From Annona cherimola (Eukaryota > Streptophyta > Magnoliopsida > Magnoliales > Annonaceae), in assembly GCA_030490835.1 (NCBI GenBank), contig CM059977.1, forward strand, positions 14,727,399 to 14,791,398: a stretch of 64,000 nt of DNA. Direction: 5' to 3'. Below are positions 36,055 to 48,900 of the stretch, piece by piece. The position numbers and the translations under genes are program-made. The stretch's first letter is position 1. Each line of letters opens with the position of its first letter. A model generated the notes under the pieces. That model saw nothing but the letters and a program-made list of their open reading frames with translations, had not been told where the DNA came from and made no database searches.

Positions 36055-36810
36055 TAGCTTTCTTTCTTCTATTTTGTTGGCATGTGTGGCACTTGAGAAA
36101 CCAATTGCAGGAGGAAGATATCCAACCACATTTCTCTAACATGTGTTAATTTTTTGGACCAACACAAGAGGATAAAATTGCTCATGGAATCAAGCATCTT
36201 GAATTAGTCGTTGGTAGGAAGATGAACCAAACCTCCCGAAAGGTACATCTAAGATCAAAGTAGATGGCAGAAGACACATGGAGAACACATGTACGGGTTT
36301 TGTCACTGTTATCTGAGATTTAAGAGGTTTCTTCATTGCATCAAAAGGATGTGAGTGGAGAGGTATGATAGAGCCGCTGGTCATAGAGCTACAGCTCTAT
36401 TGCTGGGTGTCAAATGGAAGATCCAAATCAATCTTAGGTACATTTGGGTGGAATCGGACTCTCTAATCCTTATAAAATTTTTAAAAAATGACAACCCTAT
36501 CCTATCTTTTGTTGTGATTGTCATTAGTGGGATCAAATCTCTTGTTACTTCTATCGGTAATATTTTCTTGTCATCATGTGTTGCGGCAAGAAAATATGAT
36601 AGCAATACCTTGGTTGATTACGTCTCATGTAAATTTTTAAACAATTGTGTCTGGTGGGGCAGCCCGCATTAGGCCATATTATAAAAATTTTGTATAAATA
36701 ATTTTTTGGTCATCCCCTTCTTGTTCGCTCAATTTCATGATCAGAGGGCGTTGGGATAGAGGTTGTCCCTATCTTCTTCTATTGAAAAGACATAATAAAA
36801 TAATTTACTA
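36055..36810 (+). pseudogene. LINE-type retroelement relic, RNase H end (copy 2)
   Basis: Plus-strand frames, broken by stops, read FCWHVWHLRNQLQEED-like sequence, then KVDGR, GFVTVI, a stop, DLRGFFIASKGCEWRG, and further on GVKWKIQINLRYIWVESDSL. These are the end of the zf-RVT region and the RVT_3 RNase H domain found in plant non-LTR retroelements (VIRDxxG and ExDS motifs). The same blocks occur at 60126-60858, so the two are copies of one family. Reverse transcriptase is absent here. The stretch GGCATGTGTGGCA near 36079 is uninterrupted, whereas in the other copy a hAT element is inserted at that point. Confidence 0.7.
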
Positions 36811-39800
36811 CTATATATCAATTCTAAAGTTCTATTTTCAACATTAAGTGTATATATTGCAATTCATTTCAAATATTACAATCAAGTTTAAGAGAGATAA
36901 CAAGCTCCCATCAAACTAGTGAAGAGACAATAAGTTTAGCCTAAAATACAATGGTACACACTCTGCTAACCTGAAAAGAAACACAACCACTAAATAATTG
37001 AAATGCAACATAGCCCCACCACATCTCGTCCATTTTTCGAACTAGGGACGTTTGTAAGGGAGACAATGCTCCCGTACCACCTACACTAACTGTAGGTGAC
37101 ATATTTTTAATATTTAAACCATCTAAAATATGATTACCATGTGGATAAATAATTTTATAAAGTATAATTATTTTCTAATATATAAATGGATTCGAATATT
37201 TTTCATAATTTATATATTTTTTCATCAAATGTAGCAGTGTATGTATTTGATATGAATGAAACTTAATTTCTTAGTTAGCTAAATATAATAAATGAAGTTA
37301 CATAGTGAATTTCACATAAGCATAAAGATATTAATATATTATAAATGAAAAGGTTTACATGCAACCGGGACAGGAGCTTCTAATATTCTCTCTTTAGATT
37401 ACTATTGACAAAATTGAAGAGGTCACATCCCTGCATCCATGCCTTCCTGTCATTTTTAGTGGGGAGACTTCGGAAACTTTACTTTTCGTATCCTTTGTAT
37501 TTCCATACATCATAAAACGGTCATGATTCAAAACAGTCGTCATTTTCCATGTGGGATACTATATATCCATGGGAAGAGTTTGGAAATTGTACTTTTCATA
37601 TCCTCAGTGTATCTATGTATCATAAAATTGTCCGGCTTTTTTTATTTTTTCGCTTGTCCGGCAATTTTGAATCATAACACAACAACATTTTAATTGAGGA
37701 AGTAGAATTATGATAATGAGGTCTTACCTTTCATTTCTTCCCTCGAAAGTTATCCCGCGAGGAAAAAAGTCCAAGAAAGAATGTTTGGGTTCTGGCCCGT
37801 TCTGACATTGAGTAAGAACAAAGAAAAATAAAGAAAAGCTTCGGCCCCCGCCCCAAAAATATATATATCTTTATTTTAAGTTTTTTTTTCAGGGAATTTT
37901 ATAAACGGAACAGTGGCCTATGTAACCCCTCAAATTTTAAGATCTCAATGCTTGATAAGAAATTCAATTCATTTTATTATGTTTAATATCATTTATTTAA
38001 TTAAGAGAGCCAATTTCATTTAAATCCAATATGAACATAAGTTACATTGCTAAAAAATAGATACATTCATATGTAAATTAAGAAAAATATTTAGATCTAT
38101 TCACATATGTATTAAAATATAGTAATAATTTATACAATTATTTATTCATATAGTAATGATATTTTAAATAGTTTAGATGTTGACAATACTATTTAAAAGT
38201 TGTTATTTCGTATTAAATCATTTTATTATGTTGATTCTATATATTTGTAGATGAAACTCATATATAGTAATATTAGACAAGTGAAAAAGTTCCCGTAATA
38301 ATATAAGTAATGCTAAACACAATAGATGGAGTGTATTTTTCATTAACCATCTAGACGCTGAAAATAAAGAGAGTTCTATAGAAGTATCTCCATTTATAAA
38401 TATATCTACAAAGTTTAACTAATATTACATTTATGTTTTTTAATATGCTAAAATTATAAATATACATATAAGGTTTGCATGAAATTATAAGTGTGTCCCT
38501 TGCATAAGGACGTTGTTAGACTTTTCTACAAAATGACGATAATGCCTTTTGACTCAAGTGATAAACTTGTAATTTTTCTAAATATTGTAGACTTATTTGC
38601 TATTTTATTATTTTATATATTTTTACATATATTATTATTTTATATTTTTAAACATGCTTATAATATTTTCAAAAATTGTAATTGCACCACTTGGCTTAAG
38701 GCCATTATTATCATTTTATTAAAATTTTAATTGTGTCATAATTGAAGGGACACACTTACAAGTTTATGCATGTGGGCATGTTTGTAATTTCGGCAAACTT
38801 AGAAACACAGATGCATTATTAGTCAAATTTTGCATACATATTTGCAAAGTTTCCTTTTTTTTATCAATGCATATCCACATAAATTTCTTCTCAGTGAAAA
38901 TTACCAATAATTTTTAAACTTAATTCCAAAAAGTAGATACGACATACATATAATACTGAAATGATAATAAAATAAAATATTTTTGAGCTATCCAAAATCG
39001 CCTAATTTTATGGGTGACCATGCATGCAAAATGGAACGGCTAATTGGAAACTAAGTAGATTTTTGTGAGAAAAACTAGATACGTAATAGTGGAGTTAAAA
39101 AGTGAACTAATGGGGCACCTAATTGGTTGATTCTTGGGTTACACCATCTCAATTGATATTACAATCATGCTCTTGAGGTATTTTTATAATTTCCTAACAA
39201 TTTCCTACGCACACATCTTATATTATTTCTATTTTTTTTACCTAAATCCTAACTGATAGACGCTCCCACAAAAAAATTGAGAAGAATAACACCACCACAT
39301 TTTGGCATCTTGAATATTGTTGTCTAGAGTTGAATCGGGGATGCCCACCACATGGGGCAAGCTGGGTACCATTGAGGCAACACCTTAGTGACTTGATTTC
39401 TGTACTGTTAGTTGCACTTCTATTTTTTAACCAAAAAATTCCTTTAAAAAGTTTATTTTACATTTTTCCCCTTTTTGACTAGCCAGATAAGCTGATCAAT
39501 CAGCCTGGTTTTGATGGTTGCAGATAGAAACAGAGGAAAAAAGAAAAAAAGAAAAATAATGACTTGCATAAAACAGAAAAATAGATAACTCATCGACGAA
39601 TAGAAAAATATATAAAGAACGATGGAAGAGATCAAATTATGAAAGTTACATTTGGTATGTATTTTTTTTTATTGACTTTGGTATATGTTTTTAGTGCAGA
39701 GTATATTTCAAATGTATTCATTTTACATTTAAATTATTTTTGTTTAATTATTTTTCAAAACAAGCCTAATACGGTCATATAATCTTTTTGTTTTGGTGAG

Positions 39801-42480
39801 ATAATTAGCCTATATTTCATATATTAGATTCCTAACGTCTTAAGTACGATGAAAGAGGGACATCCTTAATATTTTTCTTTTAGATTTTTAGAGCCAATTA
39901 AATTAATAAATAGCAAAGCGTGTTGATCATGGTAATACACACTTTCTTATACTCATATGCACATGGATTGCCAATTGGCCATGTGGGGTTCAAATCGATT
40001 TGCAATTTAATCATTCAAATTATAATATACAAGCTATTATGATAAAGTGAAAGCAAAAGGACATGCAAACAGGATGACAAAGGGAGAGGGATGAATAAAT
40101 AATTAGATATATGGCCGCAAGGGATGCTTCCATAAAACCTTTTTTCTAACTTAGTCTTTCTTATTTTTTAACACTACATGGTTAATGAAAAATCTACTTT
40201 ATTTATTATTTTTAGTATTATTTTTATTATCATAAAAATCCTTTAATTTATCTAATATCGTTATATATGGGCTTTACCCATAGACATATAAAATTAATAT
40301 AATAAAATAATTTAATGCTAAATATCAAAATTTGAGTATGTTTTCAACATATAAACAATTTAAATATCACTACTATATAGATAAATAATTTTATAAAGTA
40401 TTACTATATTCCAATACATATGTGAATAAATCTAAACATTTATTTAATGTATCTATTTTTGAGCAAATGTGGCTAGTGCATATATTGAATTTTGAATGAA
40501 ACTTAATCTTATAACTAAATAAATGATATTAAATATAATAAAATGATTAGATTATTCATCCAATATAAAGATCTTAAAATTTAAAAGAGTTATATGAAAC
40601 TATTTCTACACAGCCCGGTTATACATAGAAGCAAGCCACCTACATATTGGTTAAGCTGTAGCTTAAGACATACAAGAGTGGCCTAGTTGATTATGTTCCC
40701 CTTTGAAAAGACATGTTCGACTGTTAGGCGTATAAATTAAGTTCAGAAGTTATGCTGTGTACTTTAAAGTGCAATTATTCCACCACTTCACTAGCTCACG
40801 CGTGGAAATGAGTTACAATATGCTTATAATTGAGGCCCCACAGCTTGCTAAAGGAAAATTCTTGCGTAATAGTATGGCCAAACTTCTATGAAGCCTCTCC
40901 TAACAACGAGTGAAAGCCTCATGCACTAGACAAATCCTTTTTTTGGGGTAAATTATACCATGAAAGCTTATTTGTTTGGACGTGTAATAGGAAAAATACG
41001 TAGTATACAAAATAGTATAGTAAATAATAACTAATAATGTCAACAAAATAAACTTATTGTTGAAAAATACCTTTTTTAAATAATAATGTTGTTATTATAT
41101 GGCAAACAGATTCTATGGAGCTTCAACCCAATTTTATTAAATTATAATTCAAATAAATATGTATTTAGCGTCATGAATGAATATATCGATATAAGGTTTG
41201 TACTTTATACCTATTTTAATATTTAGGTTATATTTTAATTAGCATTTCATTAAATCGAAATAATAACCTCAAGTAGTCTTTTATAGTTTCGTTGAATAGT
41301 CTAAGCGTCTTTCGTTTTTTTTTATTCATTTATAAGCGTTAGCTAATATGAATTGAAAACTATAAAAATGCCAATGCAAGTTTTTTTTTTATATTGTGGA
41401 TACATGGTTGTGTGCTAACATTTTGGAAAATTTTAAATATATTCATACATTTTCTCAATATTCCTTTTATATTTATGAATTTTCAAATATTTTTCTCATA
41501 CCTATGATTTTATCCATTGTTCCTCCCATGCCCATGCCATTAAAGAGAAGTTATGGATGTTAACTTTGTCCGTAACTTCCAGTTGCAACGATGTTTATGC
41601 CCATAGTGAAAATAAATTATCACATAGACAACTCATCTTATTGCAAAAGGCATGACACAAAGCACAAGCATCATTGGTGTGCAATTTTTTTGGCCATCTC
41701 TGCATATATCCTTTGCTTGCATAGGGTTATAAAAACTCAAAAAGATCACTGCAGAGAGGGTTTCAACAATGCAAAAAGATTATTGCAGAGCAAAAGATTG
41801 TTGCAACTATGACACTTGTGTGCTTCCTCTCTAGATTATGTGCTATCATTTAGCAGTGGTTAACCAATGTTTTTCTGACTTTCTCTTTCTTATATTCTTC
41901 ACTGGTAAGATTTATACTGCCGTTCATGTATACACAAATGTACTAGTAGTTTTGGTATTTATTTAATATAAATAATAAGCAAAATGAAAAATTTAAACGG
42001 TAGCAAATAGCTGGTAACGACATGCGTATGTGGGGAATAATGAGTAAAATTTATGTATATGAGACAAATATTTGAAATTTGTAGGTATAAGAGGAATTTT
42101 GGGTAAAATACATGGGTATATTTGGGAATTTTTCAAAATTTTTTAAAGACTTTTAAGTAAAATTCAATCTAAAACGAACACAACCAACTTGAAATTAATT
42201 TGAAAAAAAATATTCTATTTCACAAAGCCCAACTGATCAACATGGTGAAATTTCACAACATCTAAGATGTATTGGACTGGAATGGTTTGGGCTAAATTGG
42301 GCTGGAACAAGCAGAATTATTTATATCCATTTCAAATGGGTTTCTGGTGTAAAACCATCGTAAGTCCTGGCCCGGTAGGGCGGAGAGCTACGACGGCAAT
42401 CACAATGTCAGTATCGCGGGCCGGTAATCCTTGTCATGTGATCCCACGCGCCGAACACGTGATCCACACGGAATGATACG
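36811..42480. other. Long AT-rich region without genes, repeat remnants only
   Basis: No coding region is supportable across about 5.7 kb. A diverged tandem duplication of about 110 bp lies at 37461-37640 (units begin GGGGAGACTTCGGAAACTTT and GGGAAGAGTTTGGAAATTGT). AT-rich repeats of one family recur around 37925-38290 and 40160-40610, with shared ends such as CAAATTTTAAGATCT and inner words TTTAATATCATTTA and AATGAAACTTAAT; they also appear at 37090-37320 and 51420-52110. They look like eroded foldback MITEs, but borders could not be set. About 42270-42480 becomes GC-richer toward the next gene. Confidence 0.45.
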
Positions 42481-42941
42481 AATTTGCATACTCCACTTCT
42501 TTGATACTCGGGCCGCCTGTTCATCTTGATACGCAAGCGTTAAGCATTCTTTCACAGTTGACAACACAAATTGCAATGATATCTTATCAGAAATGTCGTA
42601 GCGCTGATATATGGTCGATCAAGATCCGCCCGAGCATTGGATGTGATTCTGCTGCCCGGAGCCTAACATGAAAATATGAGATGAGCCGGACTGCAATCGT
42701 TAAGGTGCTCCAGAGTCCATACCTGCCAAACGCACACCCCGTTGGCGCAGGTTGATGGCTTCCTCCCGGAAGGCGCACGTTAGCAAAGCTTGCCATTAAT
42801 TAAAGCTTGCCTAGGGCATCTTGCAGGGTCGCAGCTCTCTCCTCCCGGAGGCGGTGGTGATATTTTCGCCCTCTTTTTGACATCATCGCCGCTTCTGGCA
42901 GCTAATCCGCTGATGACTTTGGTGCTTGTGGTTTTCCGAAC

Positions 42942-45900
42942 ATGCAGCAGGAGCTGGCGATGGATATGATGAGATCGTCCAAGGGTCTCACCGAAGAAGA
43001 AGAAGACGAGGACGAGAGTTCCATCAGGAAGGACGGGCCTTCTTCCCAGAAAGGTGAGTACTTCGTACGTTAGACCGTCTGATTTATAACGGATGCGAAG
43101 TAAGTTGTGCCGGGGTAGTGTTCCAGCCTTCAGGTTCGGCTTGGAGCTGGGAGGTCCCCAGGCGCACGTTGGTGCTGGCCTATCTTTGGCTGGGGCAAAG
43201 CAATAGGTACACGTGGCATGCAATTGACTTCTAACCATCCAATTACTGCGTCATGATCAAGGTGTTTGTTCTTATGATAGCATGACGCCTGAAGCACTGT
43301 TGAGTACTTCTGTGGCTGATGTTTAATGTAAAGCTTTGCTCCTTGGGTAGGGTATGATGGTTCATATGCGGGGCTACTGATAGGTTGCATTGCCCACGTT
43401 TTGGCGGACGAACTAAAATTTTAAAAATTTTCATTGCTTAGGATTGCCAATCGAAAGACGTTTTAGGATAGCTCAGATGAGAGTGATGCCCTGATTTTAG
43501 ATATCACTAATTTATTGTTGGGTCTCATAATTAGAATAGCTTTGACCGAGTTGGCGCTGCTGCGATTTCTATCTTCTTGCGCATCAGGCATTACCCTTTT
43601 TTGGTATAAGTATACTATTCTTGGTTGATTTGTTGGTCATTTCGCCTGTTCAGAAGGCTGCGTTTCTTTCTTTTGAGTAAATTTGGGAGTCCGTTGTTTT
43701 CATTCCGTAATGTACATTACAGTATTCTTATAGGAGCAAAAAAGAAAAAAAAAAAAGAAAAAAGAAAAAAAAGAAAGGATTTATTGTAATACCCTGGCAG
43801 CATCCCTTCTTTCTAACCGTGGATTTGGCGTCAGAATGGCTGGTTGGGAATCTCAAATGCTGATAATGGTCGTGCTCTTCCATCTTAAGTTGTTGGATAC
43901 AACATCTGAAAAGGTCATTTTGCTCTAGCGAACTGAAGCAAAATGTGGTCTTTAAAATAAAAAGGAGGGGAGTGCGATCATCCACCTCAGTTGTCGGTAC
44001 TCAATAGCGACCCTTCATGACAATTGTTTAGAATTCTCTAGTACTTAGCAAGAGCCTCTTTGTCATGATTTGGAGCAGGGAAAGTAGGCCCATGACAATC
44101 ATTTCTATCATAAACTGCTTATTAGTGACATTTTCCTGACAATCAGACATCTGCCCAGTTGTTCTACTGTAATTTTAAGTAAGATTTTCATGTATCATAC
44201 ATAATCTTGCTGAGTCCTCTTTAACCTCTTGAAATATGATTCACTTCAGGTGACACGGGTGCTAAAGATGCTAGGATCAATGATCAAAGAGCCAACACTC
44301 CCCGGTCAAAGCACTCTGCAACTGAACAGCGCAGAAGGAGCAAAATAAATGACAGGCATGCCTGTAGAAAGCTGAATCTTTTGTAGTTTTAATTTGTTAC
44401 AGTATGTGTTTTTGTTTGAGAATCAGTCATGCCATGTTATTAAACATCCTTACTCCAGTCTGTAGTGCATAGGGTTTGATGTTGCATAAGCTTGATGTAT
44501 CATGACTTGAATCATTGTTGGGCAGTTACTTTATCACCCAACTAATTGTGGTTGGGACTTTTTCACTTACTTTTTAATACTTTGCATGATTATTTGACAC
44601 TTAAGATTTCCCGCATGCAACAAGTGGTGATGTGGCCCAAATTAAACCTACAAGAAACATTTCCAATTAGGTGATGACTCCTTACTCAGGCATGGCAGTG
44701 ATTTGACAAAGATAGTTGATATATTCTTTGTTTAACCAATTACGCAAAGCCGATTATAACCTGCACAAGATCTCTTGATCGTTTGATTGTATGTTCTATA
44801 TTAATGGAGATAGAAAGGAGAGATGCATAACACCTGAAATGCAAGGTATATAACTGATGCAACATCATGTATTAGTTGATAATGACAGCTCAACTGTTGC
44901 ATTATGTTGAGGCCTTAAATTGACCGGAGGAGATGAATGGTTCCTGTCGGAGAGTTGAAATCTATTGTCAATATTGTGTCTATGTGTGCTTGTTCTGGCA
45001 TTTGACCATTGGTTCCTCCGTCCTTAGGTGATCAATAATGTAAGTGTGATAAGATCACATGGCTATATAATTATAATTTAATCAACATTCTCTCAGTCAA
45101 AGCAAGTCACTCTAATGATTCTATTGAAAAGACATGTCGAAAAAAATCCCATTTACCAAACCAAGAGCTGATCAATCTGTTTAGATAAAATTGTCTGGTT
45201 AACAAACATTTTCAAATTAAGGCTATGAATCATGTGAACCAGATGTGCAGTGGTGTGTTGATGAGACTTGATGGGTCTGTTGATAATGACAATGTGGCTT
45301 TCGCTGATGAGAGGAGATGATTGGTTCCAATGGGACAGTTTATATCTATTATCAATATTGCATCAGCTTGTGCTGGTTTTCTGTGTTTCCTTCTATTGCT
45401 TTCTTTTGACCATGTATTCCACTGTCCATAGGTGATCAATAATGTATTGTTTATGCATCATACGGCTATATAATTACATCAGTTTGCTTTCTGGCAAATG
45501 AACTCAAATTATAATTTTATTTAAAAGCCTTGTTAAAAAAAAAAATTCACACTGTCCAACCATGACCGGATTAACCTACTTGGATAAATTTGTCTGCTAA
45601 ATTCTTCTTGGAAAAAAATAGTATCATAGGTCAGACTCCTCCAGTCACCAGTTTTATAGAGTTTTATAGTATTTTTATCATAGAATTGTAGCATATCCTT
45701 TTATCTTTGAGATGTATTGCGTACTTCTAGTTACTGTTGCGATGTAAAACATCATGCCATGAGACTCAGCAGGCAACTTCCCCAATCTATATATCGGTCC
45801 GTTGTGCCATATTCAATAGAAGTGTCTTAAGGAATCGAATGTACCTGTCAATCATCATGTTAAAAAGGATTTCTGAACTTGGAGTTCAATTACTATATGG

Positions 45901-48900
45901 TGTTCTTGTTTTTCCTTTAAATGTTTTCACAGGTCTCTGGAAAGTTTTTTGATTGTCTAACCACAAGATTCCTCATGCTTTTGTTTTGTTTTGTTTTTTC
46001 CCCCTTCTTCCCCAGATTCCAAATACTAAGAGACCTTATCCCAAATAGCAGTGATCAGAAGAGAGATAAGGCATCATTTCTTCTAGAGGTAAACCTTATT
46101 ATGTGTAAATGGGCGATTTTCCTACTATAAGTGATAGCCCCAGTGTCCGTGTATACATGTAAATAAATTAGTAATATATATTAGTAAAAGAGAAACACTG
46201 GATAAGCATTTGGATTGTTGAACAATACGAACATGATTAGTGCATGCTGGGAATATCATCCAGAAATGTTGGGCCATTCTCTGTCATCATCATGCCAAGA
46301 TTATTCTTCATGATGTCAGTTAACTGCTTGAACTAATATACAGTGAAGAATCAAGCCCGCCCCACTATGTGGGAACTGTACACTCTGGGTCAGCAGTCAG
46401 CTGGAACATCTCCAATACTATTAGTAAATCGGACATAAATCAACAATGTCTATTATAATATCCGTCAATTATGGATAATATCAATCACATCTTCCATTTA
46501 TCAATACAATCTTGAATAACTTAAAATATTGTTTCTTATCAGATATATAGATGATGAGTGATCCTATTAACCCGGGCTAAGCAAATGCTTCGCTTAACCC
46601 ACCTTAAAAGCCCATTTATAAATTATTTTTTTTGTTTTTTCTTCATACACTTGTTTATCTAAGTGTATTTAATTTATAAACTAAGTTTTATCATGTTTGG
46701 ATATGTTTATATATATTTTTTTTAGGTTTTTAAACATCTATGTCTATATATGTATTTAAAATACCCTTATCTTTAAAAATAAAAAAAAATATACACATAT
46801 CCAAAAATGGTAGAACTTGATTTATATGTTAAATACACTTAGATAAACAAGTGAATGAAAAAAAAAGCAAAAATAGTTGTTGTAAATGGGTTTTTCGAGG
46901 TGAGCTAAGCAGGGCATTTGCTTAGCATGGGTTAACAGGATCATTCATTTATATATATATATATATTGTGATCTCCTAAAGAAGATTCGTTGGAGAGATA
47001 ATAATGTTAAAGCAATCACTGTGGTGACTTGCTTCTTATTTGCAGGTTATAGAATATGTTCAATTTCTACAAGAAAAAGTAAGAAAGTATGAAGCAGCAT
47101 TTCCTGGATGGAACCAGGACAGCATGAAGTTGGCAACATGGGTAAAGAGCTTTCTCCTGTTATTTTACGTCATTTCTTTTGAGGATGGGTACCGGTTGTG
47201 GTAGGGCTAGCTTTAATGCTCCAATTCTGTATTTAGTTCATTTGAAATGAAAACAGCAAATTCAGTAGACACATACCAGTTTGGAGTTAGGATTGAGGGC
47301 TAGCTTCAAAGCTCCAATCCTGTATTTAATTGATGTCAAAATTGGAAAATGGCAACTTCATAGATTTTAATGTCCAAATGCAATCTACTTCTCTAAATGT
47401 TTGCTTTTGTAACACATGGTCCCATTGGTGCAAGAGAACTTGCATTATATTGACAAGTATGCTACAGATGTTGGTTTCCTTTCGCTGATTTTAATATTAA
47501 CAAGAGGACAATCCTTTATTGCATGATGATGTTTCCATTCTTAGTTCATGGAAATTTTGATTATGGCATGGATATCTGGTTGAAGAACATTTTTTGTTGG
47601 CTCTGAAGTTGGTTTATTCTTCAACATAGATCTATGAGTACTAGATGTACTTATCACTTCTTAGGTATTTACTGTATGCTGGCCTCTGTTGTTAGGAATA
47701 AATAAACCTCCATTTCGTCAAGGTGTGCAGCGGGATAAATGCTGGCTAATTTAGACTGCTATTACATAAGCCACTATGGTTTATAGGTGGAAATATCCAA
47801 TGAATACCTAAAACATAAAGATTCTTTCCTGTCATGATGTACTACCGAAAGCTAAAGTTGGCTGGTTGGTTGTAGTTCACATTGACATTTCACCGTGAAA
47901 CAGAGTGAGGAATAAGAACTAGGGAAGGAATGTGATATGTTGTAATAATCCTACAAAATAAGCGCTAATAGAAGAAACATAGGGATGAAAGAAAAGAAAA
48001 ACATGAAATAAACCTAGGATGCTGAGACACATCAGTAATTGCTCAGACTCAGAGATTTTACTGGGAGAATTGCTTCATTCATTTTTTTATTTTTGGTTGA
48101 AACAGAAACACAGTCAGCCACAGGGAGAGACTATAGTTGATCATGCTCAAACCTTAAAAAATGGACCTACTCCTGGGTCGATGTATACTGGGAGGTTTGA
48201 TGATGATCTTGCTGCTACCCCAGCAATGCTTGGGAACATGCAGAATCCACTTGAGCCTGATAACTTGAGCACAGGGGCTCTGTACAAGCCTATGGACCAT
48301 AATCAAGGTTTGGCCAGCAAAGCAGTTCACACACCCATGAATTTGCCACAAAACATGTATTCTATTGGAAGAAGTGATGAAATTGCAGAAGCTTCGCAAC
48401 AAATGGTGCCAGATGCTGAAAACTCAGCAGCTCAGTCACAGCCTCAAGTATGGCCAAGGCAATACTCTGCTGAGAGTGAAATGCTGAATGAACAGGAGGA
48501 GCTGATGATTGAAGGGGGCACAATTCGCATGTCTAGTATCTATTCTCAAGGGTAAATATTCACGGCATTTTCGTGTTTATTATTTATATCTTTTGAAACC
48601 CCAATACTTCAAAATTTTCAGATAATTTTTAGCTAAGAATCAAGTTCCAACTGATTTTGAGCAGAACTAGAGGATCTGTACCTCAAGAGTATGACAATGT
48701 TATTAACCTTCAAGTTGCAATCAGTACTTCAGAAGCCTGGTTCTAACATTCTGTATCAAAGGTTATTAAAATTTTTAAGATTGACCCAAGTAGCATCTAT
48801 GCTAGTTGATCACAAGACAAGTTCTTTTTCCAAATAACCAATATAAATTATTGAAGCTAACACATCGAAATAGATGGCAATACTTGACTACTATAGCAAT

